Source of the DNA: an uncultured Selenomonadales bacterium
GTDB taxonomy: Bacteria > Bacillota > Negativicutes > DSM-1736 > Dendrosporobacteraceae
Length of the DNA: 64,000 nucleotides
NCBI GenBank assembly: GCA_946407015.1
Contig: CAMJML010000010.1
Span: forward strand, 40,001-104,000
Direction of reading: 5' to 3'
Part shown: positions 63,198-64,000 of the stretch, in pieces
How positions within the stretch are numbered: position 1 is the stretch's first letter
How the letters are laid out: the number at the start of each line of letters is the position of its first letter
The notes under the pieces: model-generated
The model's input: only the letters and a program-made list of their open reading frames with translations
Databases searched by the model: none
What the model was told of the DNA's origin: nothing
Translations under genes and position numbers: made by a program

Positions 63198-64000
<803 letters not shown>

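Overview
The window looks like chromosome of a nitrogen-fixing anaerobe of the Firmicutes, most likely class Negativicutes (Sporomusaceae-like). The grounds are strong AGGAGG ribosome sites and frequent GTG/TTG starts, a clostridial-type molybdenum nif cluster with nifI1/nifI2 and a split nifV, reverse rubrerythrin, and a 16S rRNA with a long V1 insertion. This placement is inference; the full 16S sequence would settle it.

Layout. 0-11.4 kb: end of an AI-2E-type transporter, then recQ, topB and a DEAD-box helicase, a GH18 secreted protein, a 66-residue protein behind a structured leader, an amino-acid permease and an MFS carrier. 11.5-16.5 kb: an ABC-F ATPase, a stand-alone DapB-like reductase behind a promoter-overlapping palindrome, a BusR-like GntR/RCK_C regulator, a glyoxalase, a DUF1904 protein and a 31-residue membrane peptide. 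16.5-31.6 kb: a dispersed-repeat-like element, cydAB with an unknown third gene, a two-repeat secreted protein, a CshA-type helicase, a TVP38 protein, rpoN, an acyltransferase/SGNH esterase pair, an HD hydrolase, a lipoprotein, and reverse rubrerythrin behind a Fur/PerR-like palindrome. 31.8-45.3 kb: a PAS-GGDEF-HD-GYP protein, a BASS carrier, ExoIII, a NUDIX/PK-C/CC-motif gene set, YigZ, aspartase, PAP2, a second permease, a SAM-I riboswitch with a YezD-like microprotein, msrAB, and an EamA exporter with its AraC regulator.

45.4-57.9 kb is the nitrogenase region: nifH, nifI1, nifI2, nifD, nifK, nifE, nifN, nifB, a [2Fe-2S] ferredoxin, an AnfO-like gene, nifV-omega and nifV-alpha, all on the + strand with tiny gaps. 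NifHDK is the enzyme, NifI1/I2 switch it off post-translationally, NifB/E/N/V build FeMo-cofactor and homocitrate, and the ferredoxin matches the C. pasteurianum MoFe-protein partner in length and cysteine positions. About 640 bases of non-coding, highly structured DNA precede nifH. Two short promoter-terminator units of similar design lie at the two edges of the cluster, and a third is near 37.8 kb.

57.9-64 kb: an orphan BMC-domain protein, bioY with a BirA-type operator, a double GNAT protein, a T-box-controlled ilvN-ilvB operon (- strand), and the start of an rRNA operon with two promoters, boxA, a tRNA-Gly ahead of 16S, and the first ~800 bases of 16S.

No IS element, prophage or CRISPR array was seen. 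The best leads for something undescribed are the nifH leader and its divergent promoter, the small RNA candidates, the structured leader of the 66-residue protein, and the nifV-omega/alpha overlap.
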